64,000 nt of DNA from an uncultured Caulobacterales bacterium (GTDB lineage: Bacteria > Pseudomonadota > Alphaproteobacteria > Caulobacterales > Maricaulaceae): positions 115,882-179,881 of the forward strand of contig CALFUN010000003.1 of NCBI GenBank assembly GCA_937929915.1. Direction: 5' to 3'. Under the pieces are notes generated by a model. It had not been told where the DNA came from, did no database searches, and saw only the letters and a list, made by a program, of their open reading frames with translations. A program made the translations under genes and the position numbers. Positions 58,392 through 64,000 of the stretch are shown in pieces; position 1 is the first letter of the stretch, and each line of letters opens with the position of its first letter.

Positions 58392-58538
58392 AACTGACAG
58401 TCTAGGCCAAAGTCACCGAACCCGCAAATCGAAATCAGAATGGTAGTTTTAAACACCAACTTCGTTGCAGTATTTCAAGTCCGAGCATTCTAAAACCGTA
58501 GCAGAGTTTCAGACCACTTGGTAAGAACAAAATTAATT

Positions 58539-58920
58539 TCAAAAACCACTATTGCGCATATCTAAGTCACCATTGAGCTTCACAAAGTTAGCTACAGCGC
58601 GGCGCTTTACCTTTTCATATGTGGCCCGCTGTTCTGGTGATTTACCCGCGACTTCATCCAAGGCAATCTCGGTTAGATATATGTCTAGCGCTTTGGTGAT
58701 GGTCACCTTGTCGGGCTTCACTGTGCCGATAAGCACGGGCGCGGCGCGCTCTATATCGACCCTCTCGCGGGTCTGGAGCGCCTCTAAGTGTAAGAGCCGT
58801 TGCGCCAGCTCTTCGTAATTATGCGGCTCTGTTAGCTCTTCTACAGGCTTATACGCGAAGCCCATTGCACTTGCGTCCTTACGGGCTTGGCGTAGCGAGT
58901 GTTCTACGCTGGGGCGCTTA
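58539..58920 (-). pseudogene. Truncated tyrosine-recombinase/integrase remnant (N-terminal region only)
   Basis: Frame reads F-K-R-P-S-V-E-H-S-L-R-Q-A-R-K-D-A...KVTITKALDIYLTEIALDEVAGKSPEQRATYEKVKRRAVANFVKLNGDLD then stops; no catalytic domain. Confidence 0.7.
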
Positions 58921-59241
58921 AAGGCTGACGGTTCAAATCTTTATAAAGCACTCGGCCCTGAAATGGACGGGGAATACACAAAACACCGCGTTGTAAAACA
59001 TAATCAAGGCCAATACGTTGCCGAGGATAATGTTCACACAAATTCAATCGAAAGCGTCTGGGCGTTGTTTAAGCGTCAAGTAAACGGTACGCATCATTGG
59101 GTTTCCAAAAAGCATTTACAGTCCTATGTAAATGAAATGACATGGCGCTTTAATCGCCGTGATCAAGAGGAGGGTGAACGCGTGAACAACTTACTCAAAT
59201 ATGTTGAAGGTCGCTTGACTTATGCAGAGCTTACAGCGTGA
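58920..59241 (+). pseudogene. IS1595/ISXO2-like transposase, C-terminal remnant
   Basis: RVVKHNQGQYVAEDNVHTNSIESVWALFKRQVNGTHHWVSKKHLQSYVNEMTWRFNRRD; N-terminal portion absent. Confidence 0.85.
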
Positions 59242-59399
59242 GTCGCGCCCCGAACAAGCCGCCATTGGCACTAGATATGGAATTTGGCGAAGCGTTAACA
59301 CGCTTTGCTAAAGTTGATCCGAGTGACTTGCCAGAAAAACGACCTCGTAAAAGTACGAAACCCCGCCGAGGCGAGGTTAAGGACGTTGACAATATCTAG
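59238..59399 (+). CDS. Small ORF translationally coupled to the transposase remnant (GTG start)
   Basis: GTGA overlap; translation VSRAPNKPPLALDMEFGEALTRFAKVDPSDLPEKRPRKSTKPRRGEVKDVDNI. Confidence 0.5.
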   Translation: MSRAPNKPPLALDMEFGEALTRFAKVDPSDLPEKRPRKSTKPRRGEVKDVDNI

Positions 59400-59491
59400 G
59401 CTGCTCTGAATTTGTCATCATTCGGTGAACAACCTGCCTAGTGGTCTAGGTCTTAAAGCCTGACTAGCAGGAATGCTTCGCCGCTAGCATA

Positions 59492-59896
59492 TTATTCACT
59501 TGAAAGCAAGCTTTGCATTCCTAACCCGTACAGTATTCCTACCTTAACGGCGGCTAAATCTTCACCACTTGCGCTTGGCAACTCAAACTTTCTTCTGCCT
59601 ACTTTGAAGCCGCTTAGCCGAGACCGGCTAAGATTAAGTATCATATCACATTTAGCCCAACAGGGGTAATTGTCATCTTCATTTGGGTGGTAATTCCTTG
59701 AAAGTTGAACAATAAATGGCTTCGGGTATCTTGGTGATGTCGTGCTTATTGGCACGAAAGCAACTATTTCACCCCTATACTGCAATCGTGGAGACACAAC
59801 CATGACAGGACGAACCTTATTCATTTCAGGTTCCCTAAAGTCACTTAAATTGCAGACAAGTATCTGTCCCGCTCTCGGGTTAAAATTAATAGGCAT
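59492..59896 (-). CDS. PemK/MazF-family toxin-like protein (orphan)
   Basis: MPINFNPRAGQILVCNLSDFREPEMNKVRPVMVVSPRLQYRGEIVAFVPISTT; internal Met at 59896 preferred over 59950. Confidence 0.85.
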   Translation of the reverse strand: MPINFNPRAGQILVCNLSDFREPEMNKVRPVMVVSPRLQYRGEIVAFVPISTTSPRYPKPFIVQLSRNYHPNEDDNYPCWAKCDMILNLSRSRLSGFKVGRRKFELPSASGEDLAAVKVGILYGLGMQSLLSSE

Positions 59897-60113
59897 GAAA
59901 ATACAATCTTTGAGGGGTGTACAGAATCCAGTGATTCTGTTAATCAGCATATAAGGACACCCCTAACGGGATGTCCTCGGAGTTTTAATTTGTTTATCAA
60001 ATAAGCTTCGGTTTAAGCCAATAAAAGCCCGCACCGAAGCAAGCGTTCAAGTGTAGTAGCTGCATCGTTTTTACTCCTTTCCATCTAGCCGTCAGCGCGG
60101 CTTGGTTATTTGA

Positions 60114-60139
60114 GGCGGTGTTACAGCACCGCCTTTTTT
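60114..60139 (+). terminator. Strong plus-strand intrinsic terminator with no annotated upstream CDS
   Basis: GGCGGTG-TTACAG-CACCGCC followed by TTTTTTA. Confidence 0.8.
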
Positions 60140-60147
60140 AATTGGAG

Positions 60148-60438
60148 CTATAAAGCACCAAAAAACTCATATCCCTTGGGCAATATTTGATACCTTCCTC
60201 GAGAAATCTTCTCAACATAGCCTTGCCGTCTATATCGCTCAATTTTAACTCGAAGGCTCTCTCTCGCGATACTAATTCCTTGCTCTTCGGCTAAGGTCAA
60301 TATCTCTGAATATCCAAAACCTTTATTGAACTGATATGGCTTTAACTCGCAGGCTGCATTAAATACCGCCTGCCATTTTGGGGCAGCACGGCGCTTTCTC
60401 CGTGGGATAGTGATGGGGGGAATCAAATTCTCTTTCAT
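60148..60438 (-). CDS. Hypothetical winged-helix-like small protein
   Basis: 96 aa; GYSEILTLAEEQGISIARESLRVKIERYRRQGYVEKISRGRYQI resembles a wHTH. Confidence 0.5.
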   Translation of the reverse strand: MKENLIPPITIPRRKRRAAPKWQAVFNAACELKPYQFNKGFGYSEILTLAEEQGISIARESLRVKIERYRRQGYVEKISRGRYQILPKGYEFFGAL

Positions 60439-60477
60439 ACCTTAATATAACAATATTAAGATGAGGAGTCTCATATT

Positions 60478-60571
60478 TCTGCTACGCTTTTTGAGTTATC
60501 CACAGAAAATGAAATATTACACCGAAACAAAGGAAGAATATGCGCTCATTTTATGCATTAAGCGTAGCAGA
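60478..60571. repeat. 12-bp perfect inverted repeat flanking 70 bp, with a consensus DnaA box inside
   Basis: TCTGCTACGCTT (60478-60489) / AAGCGTAGCAGA (60560-60571); TTATCCACA at 60496-60504. Confidence 0.8.
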
Positions 60572-60589
60572 TAAGGGAGTTGTTACTTA

Positions 60590-61162
60590 ATGTGGGTTAC
60601 ACAAGTATATAATACCCATAAAAAAGACCTCGAAGCAGAAATCGTTAAGTCCCCGCATCATGGATCAGGTGATTTTGATTTTAAGGCTTTAAAAGCTATG
60701 AGCCCTGTCGTCGGTATCATATCCTCTGGTGATGAGAGCGCGAATAAGGAACATATTCATCCGCGGGCCACACTCTTAGCCGCCCCTGGAAAAGTCATGC
60801 GCCTTGATACCGGTATTATTCTCTCTACAGAACTCGCGGCCTTTTTTACGAAAAGAGATTACTCAAATACGCGCGAGACATTGAATAAATATTTCAAAGC
60901 GAGAAAAACGCAAAACTTTACGGGCGCCGAAGTTGCCAAGTTATTTGCGGGTAAACTTGATTCAGGCGATCCAGAACCAAGCTTCTACGCTTTTGAGAGG
61001 ACGAATTTTGGTATTATTCACGTTCGCACAGACGGGGAGCGCGTACTTGTTTTTACCCACTCTGGGAAAAAAGGGGTGAACGAAGCTTATAGCTTTACTG
61101 TCAAACTTAACGCCAATGGGGACCGCGTTATTAAGTTTAAAGATAAAACCACTCATAGATAA
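60590..61162 (+). pseudogene. N-terminally truncated MBL-fold (ComEC-like) hydrolase fragment
   Basis: EIVKSPHHGSGDFDFKALKAMSPVVGIISSGDESANKEHIHPRATLL; no HxHxDH region upstream, stop directly before ATG. Confidence 0.7.
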
Positions 61163-61423
61163 AAAAGTTCATCTTTTAGTGCCTGATGTTAGTGCCTGTA
61201 GAAGACCATTACTTTTCTTTCTTTTTAACAAATAAGGAGAGAACATTATGCCCCACTCTTCAGACGTTTTATTGTGCGAATCGGATATATAATGATGGAA
61301 AGAAGTAGCTCAGACATAACGTTATTTTAGAACATGCACCGTGCCATTATTTCTTAGCATTCTGTGCCATTTTTATTTTAACAAAATATTCAAGCTATTG
61401 TTTTTGTTAGATTTTAAGAAGTA

Positions 61424-61447
61424 GTTCGAGTCCTGCTTGCGGAGCCA
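61424..61447 (+). repeat. tRNA-Asn-like 3'-end fragment (putative att site)
   Basis: GTTCGAGTCCTGCTTGCGGAGCCA: T-loop + T-stem 3' strand + acceptor 3' strand + G discriminator + CCA; no D-arm or anticodon arm upstream. Confidence 0.75.
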
Positions 61448-61580
61448 TTCTAATACCTCTTCTTGATTGAAAAGGCCTACTCATTCAATAGCTTACGCCC
61501 TAGTTACGGCGCCTCCTTTTTAGGATGTACCCCGCACGGTGTAACATTTTGCCCTTCATTTAAGTTACAAGGAGGTCAAA

Positions 61581-62915
61581 ATGACGCGTGAAACACGATA
61601 TCTTCAGACAAAAAGAGGCATTTGGTACTATTGCAGGCGTGTCCCCATCGCATTTCGTCAATTTGACAACAGAAATTATTCAAGAACATCTTTAAAAACG
61701 AGATCCATTGTAGTCGCAAGAAGCAGGCGGGATGCTCACGAACGCGCCGATGAAAACTATTGGGCAGCCATGTTGGGACTATGTTCCGAGCCACAAGAAA
61801 ATCCTAGCCCCTTTTTAAACTTGATTACAAGGCGTTACGAAATGGAGAAACTTCAAGCGGTTCACAAGCCAGCAAACGAAGCGAATTCTCGTGACAGTCA
61901 TTTTTTACAATCAGCCTTAGAGGAAATGATTAAACTGGTTCAGCTTTCAAAAAGCTATTCACCCCATCATGAACCTCCACCAGCAAGGATATCAGAAGCC
62001 TTCGAGCTTTATTGTGAAAAAATTGCTTTCCGAGAACTTGTGAACAAATCTGAAAACCAAAAACGCCGCTGGTATTTATCCAGAAAAACATCTCTGAATA
62101 ACTTTATTAGTGTTGTCGGCGATAAATACTTGTCCGCCATATCCCGCGAGGACGCCTTAAAATTTTATGGTTGGTGGGCGAGCCGACTTTCTCCTAAACG
62201 CGGCGCTAAAATTTTCAGTTCCAATGCAGGCAATCGAGACTTGGGAGCTATGCGTAAGTTTTACGCTGAATATCATATTTATTTTGGGTTGGAGGATAAG
62301 CCAAATCCCTTTCGTTCCCTCTCATTTAGAGCGCCTATTGTAAAAGACAAAAGGCCTCCATTTGAAGATGAATGGGTTCGCGAGAAATTTCTTTCATCTG
62401 GATCGCTTAAATTTCTTCCAGAAGAGAGCCGATATATTCTTTATGCATTGATTGAAACAGGATGTCGGCCTAGTGAAATTACCAATCTAAGAAGATCAAA
62501 CATTATCATAAGTACCGAATCCCCTTTTTTAAAAATTCGCCCCGGACCGAGACGCGAGCTTAAATCTCCTTCATCAGTTAGAGATATCCCGTTGATAGGA
62601 ATCGCATTAGAGGTCTTCCTACGATATCCCGATGGCTTTCCTACATATCGAGATAAAAGCGAACGTGCATCTCAGCACCTTTTGAAAGCCCTACGAGCAC
62701 GTCAGCTTATGCCATCGCACCAACACGTAATCTATTCCTTTAGGCACTCATTTGAACGCCGAATGTTAGAAGCCGGATTGGATTATGACTTAAGGTGCCG
62801 ATTTATGGGCCATGCAATTGCACGTCCTGACTATGGCGGTGGCGGCGGGATAAGATTTAGAAGAGATCAACTGCTGAAAATTGCTCATCCATACTCTGAA
62901 GACCTATTTGAATAG
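61581..62915 (+). CDS. Tyrosine recombinase/phage-type integrase
   Basis: RYLQTKRGIWYYCRRVPIAFR N-terminus; catalytic core ALIETGCRPSEITNL...YSFRHSFERRMLEAGL...MGHAIARPDYGG. Confidence 0.9.
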   Translation: MTRETRYLQTKRGIWYYCRRVPIAFRQFDNRNYSRTSLKTRSIVVARSRRDAHERADENYWAAMLGLCSEPQENPSPFLNLITRRYEMEKLQAVHKPANEANSRDSHFLQSALEEMIKLVQLSKSYSPHHEPPPARISEAFELYCEKIAFRELVNKSENQKRRWYLSRKTSLNNFISVVGDKYLSAISREDALKFYGWWASRLSPKRGAKIFSSNAGNRDLGAMRKFYAEYHIYFGLEDKPNPFRSLSFRAPIVKDKRPPFEDEWVREKFLSSGSLKFLPEESRYILYALIETGCRPSEITNLRRSNIIISTESPFLKIRPGPRRELKSPSSVRDIPLIGIALEVFLRYPDGFPTYRDKSERASQHLLKALRARQLMPSHQHVIYSFRHSFERRMLEAGLDYDLRCRFMGHAIARPDYGGGGGIRFRRDQLLKIAHPYSEDLFE

Positions 62916-62983
62916 ATTGAGTCATCTGCATTGTAAAAGTTAGCCAGTGTCGTTTTGAGCTTATTTTATGGCGTTTATAAAGT

Positions 62984-63448
62984 TTACAGATTCGTTCCCT
63001 GTATCCGCTCTTTCGCTTTTTCGCAGATTTCAGCTTCAAACCTTTTAGGAAATCTTAGAACGAGTTTTTCGGCGGTCCTATCAGCCAAGCCATTCTCATC
63101 AAAACATTCAAAGGCCCAAGCTTGTTCGGCGTTTTCCACCCAATGGGTTAAGGCCTTGGCTTCATTTTCGCTTATTGCTGTTTCCCAAGCTTTCATGAGG
63201 CGCTTTGTTGGCCTGTTATTTGCCAATAAGAGGTTTTGATAAGCCGTGAGCATTTCCCAAAAGCCATGCTCAAAGCCGCCCTCCGTGTGGACGGGGCGAA
63301 GCGTATTCAGCCGTTCCAAAGCGGCAGTGCGAACTTCGGAGACATTCTTCTTCTGCGCATTCATCGCAAAGGCCATTAATTTTTTAGGGTCTTTGGACTC
63401 GCTAATTAAATTTAGAATATGCGAATAGTCAGGTAGGTCGTCTTCCAT
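62984..63448 (-). CDS. Hypothetical protein
   Basis: 154 aa ORF with acidic, helix-rich composition; no recognised motif. Confidence 0.5.
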   Translation of the reverse strand: MEDDLPDYSHILNLISESKDPKKLMAFAMNAQKKNVSEVRTAALERLNTLRPVHTEGGFEHGFWEMLTAYQNLLLANNRPTKRLMKAWETAISENEAKALTHWVENAEQAWAFECFDENGLADRTAEKLVLRFPKRFEAEICEKAKERIQGTNL

Positions 63449-63535
63449 TTGGGTCTCATTTGCGAACAGAGGAATATATCGCTGCCTAATACATGAAGGC
63501 AGCGGGAGATAAATTTGAGCTTTTATATTTAAGCT

Positions 63536-63718
63536 TTAATCATCGTAATAAGCGCGCTTATGGCTTTCGCGTTTTCGGCGGCCTTTGGGCTTTTTACCTT
63601 TGGGGGCCTCATACATCGACAGGTCATAATCAGCATGGGTATGACTATCTTCATCGCCGCCCTGAGAGCCAAATTTGAGTTTAGATTTTTTGTGACGCTT
63701 GGACATAATTGCCTCCAT
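63536..63718 (-). CDS. Small basic hypothetical protein
   Basis: Lys/Arg-rich ORF (MSKRHKKSKLKFGSQGG...KGKKPKGRRKRESHKRAYYDD); start uncertain. Confidence 0.4.
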   Translation of the reverse strand: MEAIMSKRHKKSKLKFGSQGGDEDSHTHADYDLSMYEAPKGKKPKGRRKRESHKRAYYDD

Positions 63719-63753
63719 CTACGCCGCGACCTTTCGGCCTATGAAGGACGCAC

Positions 63754-64000
63754 CTAAGCGCGTCCCAGTGAATAGTTTAATATTTTATAAGCAAGCTTGG
63801 AAGCCAGAAAATCAGGGCCGTGTAAATTTTCAATCGGGGCAAGTTCATTGATATCCGCACCGACAATTGTGCCTACTTCCGAGGCCGTTTTGATAATCGC
63901 CATGGCGTCTTCCCAAAATAGTCCGCCGGGTTCAGGCGTTCCTGTTGAGGGCATAAGCGAGCTGTCAAAACCATCTAAGTCAAAGGTCAAATAAATCGGG
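63754..64000 (-). CDS. Agmatinase/arginase-family protein, C-terminal part (runs off window)
   Basis: YLTFDLDGFDSSLMPSTGTPEPGGLFWEDAM matches the ureohydrolase D-x-D-x(3)-D-P...TGTPEPGG region. Confidence 0.88.
   Translation of the reverse strand, partial: PIYLTFDLDGFDSSLMPSTGTPEPGGLFWEDAMAIIKTASEVGTIVGADINELAPIENLHGPDFLASKLAYKILNYSLGRA

Noticed and set aside
59492-60438. MazF-like gene plus the 96-aa wHTH-like gene as a toxin-antitoxin pair
   Set aside because: They are separated by about 250 bp including an opposite-strand terminator, and the wHTH-like protein does not resemble a known MazE/PemI antitoxin.
1-64000. CRISPR array
   Set aside because: No regularly spaced direct repeats of 24-40 bp and no cas-like ORFs seen anywhere in the window.

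Overview
This window looks like chromosome from a marine-type alphaproteobacterium; a Maricaulales/Hyphomonadales-like origin is inference only. It is rich in c-type cytochrome, nitric-oxide and oxidative-stress genes. Left to right: a TonB-dependent receptor with a LytS/LytTR two-component pair; catalase plus ankyrin protein; an NsrR-like Rrf2 regulator; a complete ccoNOQP-(ccoH-like)-DUF2189-ccoI-ccoS cbb3 oxidase locus; a quinol-type nitric oxide reductase (norB) interrupted by one in-frame UGA; two isochorismatase-like hydrolase/AraC modules; a ccm cytochrome c maturation cluster with hemA and a ccmE carrying a C-terminal extension; three tandem cytochrome P460 genes; two MsrA paralogs; assorted detoxification genes; a second TonB receptor; and a mobile-element graveyard at about 56.5-62.9 kb (WG-repeat protein, integrase remnant, IS1595-type transposase remnant, orphan PemK/MazF, truncated MBL protein, a tRNA-Asn 3' fragment and an intact tyrosine recombinase). 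The most interesting unlabelled structure is RNA-level. A minus-strand array of four consecutive hairpins (46545-46690) presents a C-rich, anti-Shine-Dalgarno-like loop in each hairpin and ends in a terminator. A two-hairpin structure of the same design lies in the catalase 3' UTR (6811-6893). The two loci share the identical 11-nt loop sequence UCCUCCCCCUU, and that motif is complementary to the norB ribosome-binding site. This resembles the alphaproteobacterial CuckooRNA/CcsR-type anti-SD sRNAs in design. All calls are by eye from the sequence; no searches or folding programs were run.
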